From Dentipellis sp. KUC8613 (taxonomy: Eukaryota > Basidiomycota > Agaricomycetes > Russulales > Hericiaceae), in assembly GCA_002286715.1 (NCBI GenBank), contig NSJX01000108.1, forward strand, positions 1-39,218: a DNA stretch of 39,218 bases, given 5' to 3'. A program made the translations under genes and the position numbers. The notes under the pieces are model-generated. The model saw only the letters and a list, made by a program, of their open reading frames with translations, ran no database searches and was not told the origin of the DNA. This document shows, piece by piece, positions 1 through 10,807 of this stretch (position 1 is the first letter of the stretch; each line of letters opens with the position of its first letter).

Positions 1-51
1 AGCTTGATTCTAGTCGCGTCGAGTTAGTCTCCGCGACAAGTGACTGACGAC

Positions 52-1272
52 ATGCTCGAGATGTTGAACTTGGCAATACCGAATGCCAAACCCATTGATA
101 ACAAAGGTCACTCTCAGCAGTCATTGACACCACCACCACCGCCACCACCCTTCGGCGACGCACTTCGCATCTCTCCATCCCGTAACACACCACCGGAGAT
201 ATTGCAAATAATATTCAGTCTTTCTATCGCATCGAAGGCAATATACATGGGACCTCATTGACGGTATGCGCCGATAAGTGTATCGGCCGTCTGCAGATAT
301 TGGCACGCAGTTGCGATGGACACGCCTGAGCTCTGGAATAAATTCATGCTGTCTAGCTGGGTTTCCCTACGTCATCGGATGAAGGAGGCCGAGCAGTGGC
401 TGCGCCTATCACGCACCCTTCCTTTCCAACTCGACATTTCCATGCCCATGCTGCAGCGCCCTGCGTCCCCGTGGCTTACTTGGCCACTGTTCGGGAACAC
501 GACCCTGTTTCGGCTTGGTGTACAGAGGCTGGCGATCGTGATCAAACTTCCTTCTCGAATGGCGGGCCCCAGAGGTACTAGCCCACTGTTATGTACAGAT
601 GCGCCACATCTACAAACCTTGCAATTGTTGGTATGCGGCAACGCCAAGACACGTCCAGTCAATCTCATCGGCTCACATCCCAGACTTCGAGCAGTTTCGG
701 TAAAACATAATCACCATCTCTTCCCTCCCGGTATATTTGATCTTCGGTGGCACCAACTGACCTTCCTGGAACTGGCTTTGGGGCAAGATATATATCCTAG
801 ATTAGACCGGCGGGAACCACAAAGTTACACTTCGAACGTTGTCCAGCTACTATCGCGGTGCCCATCCTTGGTGACGTGCTCGGTATTCATGCTCGGACAC
901 ATATACTTGAGCCATCCCTCTATCCAGCTACCTCAGCTACAGTCCCTGCACATCACCATCCTCGGCAGAAAAGTCAATAGTAGAGGCCCACCGATACCGA
1001 AGGCCGTACCGACATGTCCCCAATTCTTTGACCTCTTGACCTGTCCCTCTCTCACAACCTTCGCCTTTGACTTTAAATATTTAGACCGTTCCGGCCACCC
1101 CCTTTATGCCACACCATTCCCCGAGGGGTCCCTTCTTTCTTTCCTCACACGCTACGCCGGTACTCTGAGGAGGCTGAAGTTCACGGGATACCCCCTTCAG
1201 CGGGAGCCCATCATGCGCATCTTCCAGAGCCAAGGGATCGTCGAGCCATTGGTCGAATGGCTGGACAACTGA
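52..1272 (+). pseudogene. F-box/LRR-like protein gene with an in-frame stop
   Basis: One reading frame runs from an ATG at 52 to a TGA at 1270-1272 but is cut by a TGA at 259-261. Before the stop the frame encodes a proline run and an F-box helix (PPEILQIIFSLS, about 193-228). After the stop the same frame resumes with the usual second half of a basidiomycete F-box, VCRYWHAVAMDTPELW (from about 286), and then about 310 residues of leucine-rich F-box-protein body. Homologous sequence on both sides of the stop in one frame argues for a nonsense mutation. No GT-AG intron of plausible size removes the stop without removing the F-box. A downstream Met at 316 could give a product lacking the F-box. 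Proteins of this family select substrates for SCF ubiquitin ligases through Skp1 binding. The gene could also begin upstream of the window. Confidence 0.6.
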
Positions 1273-1480
1273 ACGTACCGATTATTCATGCACACGCCGC
1301 CACTTCACAAACACCGTCTGAACAAACCACCATCGTCTTTCTCGCATCTTGAGGGCCACGTGTAGCCATAATGTACAGTACTGTAACAAGGAACCCACCA
1401 AACCAATACAACATTGTCACTTTGTTTCTTCTCTTCCTTCTACCCAGTCGTCCATGCCCGTCGCCAGACGCGTACGGGTG

Positions 1481-2331
1481 TCACTCAAACACAATCGCGA
1501 TATCGGGACCCTTAGTGTCCAGCCACCGCGTCCATATATCCCTGTACATCGGCGTGCCCACGAACGAGTCGCGGAAGACGGCCTCGTCCGGGAGCATGCG
1601 CGCGATGCGCGAGATCTCCCTGCGGTCTCTGCTGCTCAGATTTTTGATGCGCCGTTCGGCGTGGCGGACGCTCGGTATTCTCTACAATGTGACATTACCG
1701 CTGTATTGAGTGTGCTGTTTCGGCGCTGGCAGAAGGATGCAGACGCACCTTAGTGGGATACACCATTTTATGCCACTTACGATACACGTCGGGCGGGAGA
1801 TCGTACTCCATGGCTTCCTCGTCAATATGTACCGGTTCGCGGTACAGCGGGAGGAGGCGCGGCACATACGCCGTGACGAGCGGGATATTCGAGAGATATC
1901 TGCCCGCGGGGGGCGCGCGACCGCCCAGCCGCGCGTCAGACGGCGCTAAGCAGCGACTCCAGCGCGCCGCGGTGTCCCAGTACCGCTGCTCGTCTTCTGG
2001 CGTCTCGTAGTGCGACTGGAGGGGGCGACGCCATAAGTTGCGGATCCAGCGCGGGACTTTCACGGCGGGGAGGCGGGGCACGGGGATGTGGCGGGACAGC
2101 CATGTGGCGGTTTTGCGGGATGTGGATTTGAGGGGTTCGAGGAGGTAGTTTCTCGGTGCGTCGGACACGAAAGCGAGATATTGCGATGTGGCGAGGAGGA
2201 CAGCAAGCGAGATGATGCGGACGCTTTTGGGGGAGATCCACGCTTGCTAGACGCCAGGGCAGCGGGGAGCTGAGTGATGTCATGCCTGGCCAGGACAGGG
2301 AAGGCGCACTCACCACGAAAACGAGCTGCAT
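1481..2331 (-). CDS. Unknown fungal protein with one N-terminal membrane segment
   Basis: Three exons give a 238-residue protein: 2331-2314, 2246-1749 and 1681-1481. Both introns (2313-2247 and 1748-1682) are 67 nt with GTGAGT/GTGCGT donors and TAG acceptors, and both keep phase 0. The start was chosen because the short first exon (MQLVFV) splices directly onto a hydrophobic segment at residues 14-33 (SVRIISLAVLLATSQYLAFV), which looks like a signal anchor. The remainder is basic and rich in Arg, Pro and Trp, and it ends in a helical, charged region (HAERRIKNLSSRDRREISR). I do not recognise the family. The membrane anchor followed by a basic soluble part would fit an endomembrane or mitochondrial membrane protein, but that is inference. 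It converges on the F-box pseudogene at 1272. Confidence 0.65.
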
Positions 2332-3060
2332 GGTCGGGGGAGGAGGTAAGGCTGTCCAAAGCGGACGGGCGTAGCAGCTGGCGGGGAGGGGGGAGAACAT
2401 TTACATAAATCTGCGCCTTCTGCGCGTAAGCCCTTGTACCCGAGTACGTGCTGGGGCCTCATGGACGTCGTGCGGGATCGGGGACGCGCCTTGTGCAGAA
2501 CAAGAGAGTACAAGGGAAGACAATTGGGGATTGGGAGGCCCACGTTCCTGTGCTCGAGTTGGCCAGGGTGCCTGTAATTGTGTCAGAGACATCGTCACGG
2601 CGCGTGATGAGATGGTGACGAGCAGCGATGGCCAATGAGAGGTTTCGCCGAGGATCCTTGATCGTAGAACCCATGCAGAAGAGAACGTCGTAGAAACAAC
2701 GCAACTAGATGCGTCGAGGCTATGCGGAAGGAAATGAAACCTTGTTCAGTTACCGAATACGAGCGGTGCGCGTTCCGAGTTGGGTATCCATGAAGATGCC
2801 CATCCTATGAGCTATAAACTCTCTTGAGACCCATCCCAAATACCAAGACAATATCGTGGACCAAGCGTATGAACGAGCGAATTGACTTCAATGACGGAGG
2901 GAAGGAGAAACGCAGCTTGCGGCGGCGGCGCTAAGCAAGTGAAGGGACTAGTAAGCCTTTAGATAAGATAAGATCCTCGGCGCATGCCGACTCTACAGAA
3001 ACTCCTGCTTGCAACTGCTCTTCAACTCCTCGAAGCTTTCAAGCTCTCCACCATCCCCTC
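2332..3060. other. Intergenic region between divergent genes
   Basis: This 729-bp stretch separates the start of the reverse-strand membrane protein from the start of RSA3, so it should hold both promoters. A TATAAA-like motif lies at 2813-2818, about 245 bp before the RSA3 ATG. Pyrimidine-rich sequence precedes that ATG. No further gene is supported. Confidence 0.4.
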
Positions 3061-3689
3061 ATGCCGCCTGCCAAACCCTCAGCGCCGCGGAAGCGCAACA
3101 GGAAGCGCAAGAGACGCGTAGCATCCGACTCATCCTCGTCCTCCTCCGACTCGTCATCATCTGACGAAGAAACACCGAAACTTGTCGTGAAAAAGGTCAT
3201 CCCACAGAAACAGGCCGAATCGTCCGCAGAGTCGTCCTCCGAGGAGTCTTCTTCTTCTGAATCGGAGCAAGAAGCGCCTGCTCCGGTTGCAGTCTCCTCG
3301 CAGAGCGCGAAACCCGCCCCCGCCCCCGCACCGACGCGGCGTTCACCGTCACCGTCACCGCCTCCCGCTCCTATACCCTCATTTCTCCCAACACCTCATG
3401 GCTCGAATCCAGCACAGGAAGAGCAGCTTCTCAAGGAGAAGTTCCGAAAATTCTGGATGGCATCCGTCGCGGACGGCTTCCGCGACGACCTCGAGCAAAT
3501 CCGCAAGGTCAGTGTCTGCCTTTACTTTCGCACCCGTATCGCTCATCGGGTCCCCAGGAGCCAAATATGACAACATCGCGCCTCGCGCTGCTTATCGACT
3601 CATTAGCGTCGGGGGCTGAGGTGTTCCGGTCGTCCTCGGCTGACAAAAGTAACGATTTGAACGAGATGGACGTTGTACTCAATACCTAG
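3061..3689 (+). CDS. RSA3: Ribosome assembly protein 3 (Rsa3 family)
   Basis: Two exons, 3061-3507 and 3558-3689, joined across a 50-nt intron (GTCAGT...CCCCAG), encode 192 residues. The N-terminal two thirds are low complexity: a basic stretch (RKRNRKRKRR), long Ser/Asp/Glu runs that look like casein kinase targets, then Pro/Ala-rich sequence. The conserved Rsa3 domain is at the C-terminus, about residues 125-185. It contains FRKFWMASVADGFRDDLEQI in exon 1, continues with EPNMTTSRLALLIDSLASGA in exon 2, and only reads through once the intron is removed. In yeast Rsa3 is a nucleolar factor in early pre-60S particles with the helicase Dbp6. The acidic, disordered N-terminus followed by a short helical domain matches the family layout. 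Confidence 0.88.
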
Positions 3690-4266
3690 CTAGGTTCGTT
3701 CTCACGAATCGCTGTCATCTGGTGTCCTTACGCAATATTTTTAGCCTTGTAATACTACCTAATGATCTAGAGACCGATTATAAGGTCTTACGCGCACGGA
3801 GGGAGAGAGCGTCCAATAGAGAAACAGGATTGCGCCTTAAATTCGGGCAGTTCAATTCTGTGCATAGTTTCATGGTGTGGAGTACGCCAGCCTCGCGAAC
3901 TGTGGGATCCTCCGTCAAATTCGATGGTCCGAAATGCGTCAGCGCTTCTCGCACAAGACCCACTACCGAAAGGGACCTTCGAAGGTGAGATCAGATTGCG
4001 CAAACTGCCGCCACCCTACCGCTTAGACCGGCAACTCCTTGTCCCCAAACGATATACTGCAGGATATACATATGTAGAATAAACTACAGCGCACGCACTC
4101 AGTCGCCCAGGTACGTTCTTCTGGTAGTGATAGCCTATATAAGGGTTACAATCAGCGTCCGAGCCCACCTTTCCCTTAGACTGCGCTACATTCTACTTCC
4201 ATCATTGTGGCTCACAACTCGTCGTGTCCTAGCTATCTCACAGTTATTTGATCGACTGCATCACTG
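3690..4266. other. Intergenic region and 5' leader of the second F-box gene
   Basis: The stretch holds the promoter and 5' untranslated exon of the gene starting at 4348. No reading frame here resembles a known protein. The first half shows only short, unconvincing frames. Confidence 0.4.
4136..4142 (+). promoter_or_regulatory. TATA box (TATATAA)
   Basis: A TATATAA sits about 210 bp before the ATG at 4348. It lies upstream of a 5' untranslated exon that ends at the donor at 4267. That spacing would place transcription start near 4165-4175. Confidence 0.5.
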
Positions 4267-4341
4267 GTGAGTACTTCAGTAATGAAGTGTGTAGAGTGTT
4301 CGTCCATGACGTATTATGCTATTACTAACGATTCTTCGCAG
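4267..4341 (+). other. Intron in the 5' untranslated region
   Basis: A 75-nt intron has a perfect GTGAGT donor at 4267, a TTACTAAC branch-point motif around 4322-4329 and a CGCAG acceptor ending at 4341. The upstream exon contains no ATG, so the intron precedes the start codon at 4348. An apparent frame starting with GTG at 4267 is only the donor site itself. Confidence 0.65.
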
Positions 4342-4347
4342 GCTCGG

Positions 4348-6228
4348 ATGGAGACTGTCGTCCATCTCCCGTGGTCCATTGACCCTCCTGTCCACCGTCT
4401 CCCCGTCGAGATCCTCCGGATGATCTTCCACCTTCTGCTCCCACGAAGAGTTCCCCTCAGGGACCAGATCTTACGAGCTGACATTCATTCAGAATCGCGC
4501 TCTCTCTCAGACGCGCCCCGTACGCCATGCCCATGGCAAAGCACAAGAGAAGCGCCATCCTGGACGGCCATTCTATTCGTGTGCCGGCATTGGCACGCCG
4601 TCGCGAAAAACTACCCAGCTCTCTGGACGCGGCTGACGCGCAATCCCGCATGGACGAAAGAATGCATCCGCCGCTCGCGTCAGATGCCCCTCGAGCTGAC
4701 CATCGAGCTGACCAAGACCAACCTCCATAGTGCACAGAGAGCCCTCCACATGGCCATATCGCATTTCCATCGCATCGCGAACGCAAACATTGTCGCTCAA
4801 CGACACGACTTTATAGTGTCTGTGCTTGAGCGTCTCAAGGGCACGCCCGCGCCACGCCTGGAGGCGGTCTCGCTTGTGTGCAGGCACTGCGAGAGCCTCC
4901 TCATCCCTCGCGAGTCCTGGCTCGAGCACCCTGAGATGCTCTTCGCGCAGCAGACGCCGCGCCTGCGCCTGCTGTACCTCGGGAAGTGTCGCCTCCAGAT
5001 ATCACCCTCCGCGCCGCTCTTCCGCTCCCTCACGCACCTCGACATCCGCCACCCGGGTCTGTGGAAGCGCATGCCGATGGCCGACTTCGTCGCCTGCGCC
5101 GCAGCCTGGACGAATCTCGAGTCGCTCGTGCTCGAAGCGGCCCTGCCGAACGACGCCGCCCTCACCGGGGCCCGCTCGCCGTACCCGCTGCACACCCCGG
5201 AGCGCGCCCGCAGGCTCGCGTTCCCGCATCTGCGGCAGATCCGCATCCTGAGCGAGACCGCGACGGCCGCGGACCAGTTCCTGCGCTACTGCGCCCTGCC
5301 GCCGCTCGTGTCGCTGTTCCTCTGCTGTACGCTGTACGACGTGCCCGCGGACGACAGCAGCTGGGGCCCGCAGGACGTCAGCCCGGCGGCGGTCGCGCTG
5401 AGCCTGCTGGAGAACGTCCCGCGCGCCGCGCTGCGCCGGATCGACAACGTCGGTCTGGCCCTGCGCGGCGATGCCCTTGAGCTCACTGGGCTGGCGAAGG
5501 GCCTCGTCTACTGTCAACGGGACGAGACAGACGGGCCGTGGGAGGCCCAGCTGGGCGTCGTCCTGCGTGAAACGGACTACTCTTTTGGCTCTGATGACGA
5601 GGAGGACCTGCAGGGGATGCGGGATGCGGGGCTGCCGGAGTACGTTTTCCCCGTTCTTGCCCACTTGGACCTCGCGCATGCCACCGAGGCGGACGTCGCT
5701 GTCGACCGTGCGCTCCCGAAGGAGACCTGGGTGCGCGTGCTGGGCACCATGGGCAAGCTCGAGGATCTGCGCGTCCAGGGGATGGAGAATGGATCAATGC
5801 TGTGCGGCGTGCTCGAGGCATTGGCTGGCGACGAGCCGCCCGAGTCTAATTCTGATGTCGACATCGGTGGTTCGCGCAGATCTAGAGTGCTCCTGCCGCG
5901 CCTGCGCTGCCTCCGCTTCAACGCCGCCGATATGGGCGCAGTGATGTGGCAGCACCTCGTCGTGGCCCTGCGTCGTCGGCGTACGGCGGGCTCACGGCTG
6001 CGGACGCTGGCTGTGACAGTGTGGGAGGGTGTAAAGGGCACGTATCGCCCGGATGAGCTGACTTTAAAGGAGCTGAATGAACTGGTGGAGGAAGGTGTGA
6101 CTTGGCCATTTGTGGAATTTATCAACCGTTCTTGTGGGAGCGGGGACGAAGAGGAGGAAGAGGAGGGAGAGAGAGAGGATGGGGAAGAAGGAGAGGAGGA
6201 TACGGATTCAGAGAAAGAAGATTTGTGA
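4348..6228 (+). CDS. F-box domain protein with LRR-like body and acidic tail
   Basis: A single coding exon of 626 residues begins at the first ATG after the 5' leader intron. The F-box is at residues 15-95: VHRLPVEILRMIFHLLLP, then SWTAILFVCRHWHAVAKNYP. The long middle contains irregular leucine-rich segments (for example LFRSLTHLDIRHPGLW and LPRLRCLRFNAADMG) typical of basidiomycete F-box proteins. The last 35 residues are almost purely Asp/Glu. The family recruits substrates to SCF (Skp1-Cul1-F-box) ubiquitin ligases, with the LRR-like body presumed to bind the target. The target cannot be inferred. The gene is intact, unlike the F-box gene at the left edge of the window, and the two are not close copies. 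A TATA box, a leader intron and an AATAAA downstream support transcription. Confidence 0.8.
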   Translation: METVVHLPWSIDPPVHRLPVEILRMIFHLLLPRRVPLRDQILRADIHSESRSLSDAPRTPCPWQSTREAPSWTAILFVCRHWHAVAKNYPALWTRLTRNPAWTKECIRRSRQMPLELTIELTKTNLHSAQRALHMAISHFHRIANANIVAQRHDFIVSVLERLKGTPAPRLEAVSLVCRHCESLLIPRESWLEHPEMLFAQQTPRLRLLYLGKCRLQISPSAPLFRSLTHLDIRHPGLWKRMPMADFVACAAAWTNLESLVLEAALPNDAALTGARSPYPLHTPERARRLAFPHLRQIRILSETATAADQFLRYCALPPLVSLFLCCTLYDVPADDSSWGPQDVSPAAVALSLLENVPRAALRRIDNVGLALRGDALELTGLAKGLVYCQRDETDGPWEAQLGVVLRETDYSFGSDDEEDLQGMRDAGLPEYVFPVLAHLDLAHATEADVAVDRALPKETWVRVLGTMGKLEDLRVQGMENGSMLCGVLEALAGDEPPESNSDVDIGGSRRSRVLLPRLRCLRFNAADMGAVMWQHLVVALRRRRTAGSRLRTLAVTVWEGVKGTYRPDELTLKELNELVEEGVTWPFVEFINRSCGSGDEEEEEEGEREDGEEGEEDTDSEKEDL

Positions 6229-6782
6229 TGTCTGAGAAGGGAGGCTAGTGACTGGATTCTTTGATCAAATAAATGATCGTATTATTAAGGTCAAAATTCA
6301 ATGCCTGGGATCGTGCTTGACGCGGCCTTGCACAACGAACCACGGCCTACCACTGGGTTGCAGTATCCTAACACCGCCACCAGATTCGAAGACCAGATTC
6401 CGAACTGCTGTTCAAAACATGTCTTAGTCTGCGGTCTGTACCCAGTATCGCTCTGAGTTTTCCCGGAACCACACGATTCATGATGACCGGAGAGTGGTTT
6501 CTTCTGACCTACTACTACAACAGATTTTCTGTAAGCTATCGGAACGTCCGTCGTCCGGCGGCTAAGTACAAATGAGCGACTGGTATATAATAATCAACAT
6601 CATCAAGTCCGTGGTACATACATACATATGCGTGATGCATGTCAAAGCGTCCGAAGGGTACTGCTACCCGCAACATCATGTCCATAGCTCACGGCTCCCG
6701 CTCGACCAGCGAAGAATACGGCGCACTGCGCTCCTCGGCGCAGCAAGACGGCATAAGGATACCTCCAACACCTCTGCCCGGA
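6229..6782. other. Convergent intergenic region
   Basis: Apart from the polyadenylation signal of the upstream gene, I see no conserved feature here. The downstream kinase-like gene converges on it from the other strand. Confidence 0.4.
6268..6273 (+). terminator. Polyadenylation signal (AATAAA)
   Basis: A canonical AATAAA lies 40 bp after the stop of the F-box gene, in locally AT-rich sequence. It is the expected place for 3' end formation. Confidence 0.5.
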
Positions 6783-8227
6783 CTAGACATCGCGCACAGC
6801 CCACCTAAACCAATCAATGACCGACCGTCTCGCATACCTTCGCCCATTAACCGACGCCGACTCCGCCGCATCCGCCGCGCTCCACGTCGACGCGCGGTCA
6901 AAAGCGATCTGGGCATCGCTCTCCATGACGTGGTCGACGTATGTGGCAGTCGAGGACGTGGACAGCCGGGATGTGGAGCTGTATTTGGACGCGCGCCGGT
7001 CGAGGTGCGAGAGCTTGGACGACAGGTACGGTTTGTCGCCCGGATAGCCGGGCGGGAGCTGTAGGTCGTCCGAGGGCGTGAATGGGATTTCGACTTGGCC
7101 ATTGGCGACGGCTTTCCAGTCGCTGTAGACACGATGAGCGTCGACTGTGGGTGATTAGTATATATCAAGACTTACAGCTCGGCGAAGAAGGGATGCTCCT
7201 TGAGTTCTTCGATCGTTAGTCTCTCTCCAGGTTTCCTCGAGAGGAGCTGGCGGCTTTGTGTCAACAACGAAGACTTAGACATACTAGAATGAACTTACTT
7301 TCTGTAAGAAGTCCCGCGCAACAGGATCGACGTCGGTGAGCATGACGGTCGGATTCGCCGACATATGCCGCGAATGCTCAAGACACGTCAAATGGTTGGC
7401 TCCCGCACCACCTGGGCCCGATAGCCTCTACATCCCATCGTCAGAAGGCGCACGATATGGACTAGGACAGCCAACGTACCGTCCCACAAAGCATCTCAAA
7501 CTCGATCGCGCCAAACGCATGCAGGTCCAGCGACAGCGGGTCCACCACCTCGACCTCCTTCTCCTTTCTCCGCCCGCCGAGCGACAGCGCGCGCCACAGC
7601 CGGTCCGCAAGACAACATGAGATGCCTGTGTGTTGGTGCACTTTCGGCGGGGGCGCCGGTGCGTCGTCTGCGCTGTCGAGGGAGAGCGAGCCGTCGTAGG
7701 CGAGGTGCCCGGCCTCGTTGATCAGGATGTCGTTCGTCCGGAGGTTGCCGTGCTTTACTTTCATCTCGTGTAGCCGTTCGATGATAAGGAGCTGTAGCGG
7801 ATGTGTGAGCACCCCATGGTCATGGTCAGGTCTGGGGGGTCAGGCGGGGCATACCAGCTCGGCGGCGTAGATGCGTGCGCTCCAGAGGCCGATGTAGCCC
7901 CGGGCCATGAGAGAGCGGAGGTCTGTCCCCCATTGCTACAAGAATCATGGTACAACAATCAGTTGGACATCCGGCAAGGGTGGTAGAGGATTATATCGTA
8001 GCACTCACAGGAGCGAGCAACGACTGCTTCTCGTACACGGTCGTACTCACAGACGCAGCATCGTCCAGATCCCGTTTCTCCTCCACCACGACGGGCCCGG
8101 CATGCGCCTTCTCGCGCACCTCACCCACCCGATCGACGCCACTCAGAAATCTCGACTCGGCTTCCTTCATCGCAGGCAGCGGCACCAGCAAAGCTGCAGC
8201 AAGGTCGTGGTCGTCAGCGTGCATCAT
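6783..8227 (-). CDS. AGC-type kinase homologue, probable pseudokinase; 5' end unresolved
   Basis: Six exons can be joined in frame: 8227-8009, 7935-7855, 7791-7480, 7427-7299, 7246-7176 and 7122-6783, with introns of 52-73 nt. The sequence follows the AGC kinase order: WGTDLRSLMARGY, then ARIYAAEL, catalytic loop region HGNLRTNDILIN, F-helix region DLHAFGAIEFEMLCGT, C-lobe LLSRKPGERLTIEELKEHPF, then the AGC tail DWKAVANGQVEIPFTP. HRD has become HGN and KPEN has become RTND. A clean DFG is absent (YDG instead), and no glycine loop was found. Catalysis is therefore unlikely and a scaffold role is possible. The C-lobe is cleanly conserved and spliced, which suggests a maintained gene. The start at 8227 is provisional. 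N-lobe exons would have to lie between 8230 and 8910 and I could not define them. Confidence 0.6.
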
Positions 8228-9931
8228 CGGGAGGGAGGGTGGCCATACCGTTCTGGTGCGCGGAGGTATAAGTACGAGCGTATGTATGTAGGCGCGCGTG
8301 ACGGCACTGGCAATTGATAGCGAGCATCATATCGCCGGCGATGCCTCACCGTGGCGCACAGGTTTCACAGGCATCTCCCTCGCCTGCTCAGGCTGGCCAC
8401 TCGGTGTACTCGTGCAGTCACTACATCGTCGGCGACTCGATGCTCGCGAAAGGCAAGCACCCGAATCTCGCTTAGCTTACGAGTGCCGTCGCGAAGGACG
8501 GCGGGCGATTCGGACTGCGGAGCGCGCTGCTGCATACTGGCTACCGGGGCGATGCCGTACAGCATTCGTGAATCGCCTGGACACTTGACAAGGGCGTGGC
8601 CAAACAGCCACGCAGAACAGGTATGGGCACGAATGGTCCATGTCAAGAACGGGCAGTGAGCGCTGTGCATGATTGCTCACATGTCGCTCTGGTGCGCCCG
8701 CCGCGGGCCTGAAAAGGAAATTGGCGGGAGGCGGGCGGGCGGGCGCGGCGCGTCTTTGAACATCGAGCCCGACGCGGCGCAACACCCACCATCTTGCTTT
8801 CACGTCCGCAAATATTCTGCTGCTCTCCGAATACAGCGATTTTGAGAAGAAATGACCGGGTCTGGTTCCTCGGTCTGAGTAGGACAAGGTCAGTTGATGC
8901 GGCGGCAAGGAGGCTTCAAATTGGACACATACGCGACTCTACAAAATAACACAGAGGCAGTCCATGCCATCGATCTAGAAACAAATGTAAGCGTTCAAAT
9001 ATACCTCTATACAACCCTCTCACTCGTACATCTTTTCCCCTCGAAGTCAGCACTTCATCCGAAGGCCCTGGGATAGTGGGAAGGCCACGAAGAGGTCGCC
9101 TAGACCACTTTCCCTGCGCGGTCATAAGTACCCTTCATTTCTGAGTGGGGAAAACAGTAGGTATAGGTTCTGCCTTGCTTGCTCATAATATGGTCATAGA
9201 TTGCAGAAATTCTCCACCAGACCGAGGCCCGTAATTACGCAGGTCTTCATCGCGGCACTCGAAACGCGGATGCGAGAGTCTGAGACCATCGATTTCCTCC
9301 TACTCGATCTCAAGGCCCAGAGGCACGACCCTGCATCGCGCGATATTCGCAGAAATGCCTCTACGGCTCTAGCTCTCGATCAACCTCCGCATCCAACGAA
9401 CGTCTGAACCTGGGTGGAACATCTATGACCTAGCCGCCCAACAAAAACCCAAGCATCGGGCCGCCGTCGCATCTTTCTACCCCTACAGTGCACACAGACG
9501 CTCACGAGCAAGGCGTCAAGCCATCCTGAACACCTGTGGCGCCCACGTTACTTACGATACTACTAACCACGGTAAATCCATTCCTTCCTCAATTCAAATT
9601 CCACCTCTGACCGAATCTTTGGTGTTTACTGTGTGGGTACCTCGTACCTACCGACGCCTGATGCACGCACACCAGCCCCCGACTGCGCTCGCAACAAAAC
9701 GTGCTCGCTCGAGTCCTATAGCTATTCGTACCTAGGCTCGTCTTTTTCCGCTTTCCATTCTCCCATTTTCATTTTTCATTTTGCTGATCCGCGACGCGCA
9801 CCGCAGGGCAGGTTGAAATTCACACTTCAAGCTTTCGGGATGCACCCATCATCCACGATCAATCCTGCTGCATTTTGCATTTTGCATTTCGCCATCCAGA
9901 GCGGAATTGCGAGCGTCGTTGTCACGGTAGG
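8228..9931. other. Long stretch without a supportable gene
   Basis: The left part should contain the promoter and possibly missing N-terminal exons of the reverse-strand kinase homologue. No frame shows a kinase glycine loop. A forward frame at 9201-9407 (68 codons) is uninterrupted but resembles nothing. Short AT-rich repeats of the form CATTTTGCATTTTGC occur around 9870-9893. I support no gene here. Confidence 0.35.
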
Positions 9932-10333
9932 TTAGGCGCCCACGTACCGGTACGTACGGGCCCGCGGAGGCAGGCTTCGAATTCGTCGAGAGCTCATGAT
10001 CATGGTGCGTCGGTCTGACTCGTTCGTGTCGACTGTTCTAGTTTTGACTCTGACGAGGCTCGGCGTCGCGGTGGTGCTGTTCTCGCTCAAAGGGTTGAAA
10101 AGGGTCCAGGTTCTCAAACTCGCGTCGGCGCTGTACGAAGGGCACTTGCAGGCTGAAGTAGCTAAGCACTCACTCACTCCAGAGAACTCCCCAAATTAGC
10201 CTTTACACACAAAATGAAACCAACGACCCGCGCCTCGAGGCCGCTGTCACCTACTGTCAACGTCAAAGTCGCTGTCAACGCCACAGAGCCGACCCCGCGC
10301 AAACCAAGCACCAAGCATCGAAGCTAAAAGTAC

Positions 10334-10636
10334 TTACCTGATCAGGGACCGGAAAACTCGCGCTCGGGAACGCAAAATCAAAGCGCAAGGCTCGCGCTGT
10401 TCCTGAGGCCTCAGTACTAAGTCTCCGAGCACGCAGAAAATTTCGCCGCAGGTGCGGGTACCGGATGTCCTCATATAGTCTCGGTTCCAGACGTTCAGGG
10501 AGGCGTCTCGGTATCCCGGCCCGGTATTCGAGCGGAGATCAAAAGCGGAGTCAAAAAAAGCGGTCAAGTTTCGAGTGGGGACGCCTCCCTGAACGTCTGG
10601 TGCACTTCGTATAGAGAACCGTACATCGGTGACCAT
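10334..10636 (-). CDS. Gene-like exon, copy 1 of an inverted pair (unknown family)
   Basis: An open frame of 100 codons starts at an ATG at 10636-10634 and runs into a consensus donor (GTAAGTAC) near 10334. Its start, VRFSIRSAPDV, and centre, LTAFFDSAFDLR, match the forward-strand sequence at 11696-11800 (VRFSIRS and LTDFFDSDFELR), which is inverted relative to it. Farther along the reverse strand, open segments at about 10177-9932 could be later exons (for example EFENLDPFQPFERE), but the joins are not clear. I do not recognise the family. The coding frame also contains a perfect 21-bp palindrome arm pair. It could be the first exon of a real gene or a transposon remnant. Confidence 0.4.
   Translation of the reverse strand: MVTDVRFSIRSAPDVQGGVPTRNLTAFFDSAFDLRSNTGPGYRDASLNVWNRDYMRTSGTRTCGEIFCVLGDLVLRPQEQREPCALILRSRARVFRSLIR
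10487..10600. repeat. Palindrome with perfect 21-bp arms
   Basis: The left arm (10487-10507) begins CCAGACGTTCAGGG. The right arm (10580-10600) is its exact reverse complement, separated by a 72-nt loop. RNA from either strand would fold into a strong 21-bp hairpin. The palindrome lies inside the copy-1 reading frame. The second inverted copy has a palindrome at the same place with different inner-arm sequence. Confidence 0.85.
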
Positions 10637-10807
10637 CAGTCACAGAATGTGCCTGATCGTCACATAAGTGACTGCTCTTCCCCGTGATGCAATGTTGGGT
10701 ATACTCTCAGAGTCTACACAACATTAATGAAGTATCAAGCATGGAGAAAGGGCCGGAATGAATGGCTTTTGCACTAATGTGACCTTTCAAGGGTCCTGTA
10801 ATGTATG

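Noticed and set aside
3722..4003. Overlapping short frames on both strands
   Set aside because: Chance frames in the promoter region of the F-box gene; the two strands overlap and neither looks coding.
4267..4347. N-terminal extension of the second F-box protein from a GTG at 4267
   Set aside because: The GTG is the donor of an intron with branch point and acceptor. The first ATG with a sensible continuation is at 4348.
9201..9407. 68-codon forward frame
   Set aside because: Short, with no family resemblance and no promoter or intron signals that would set it apart.
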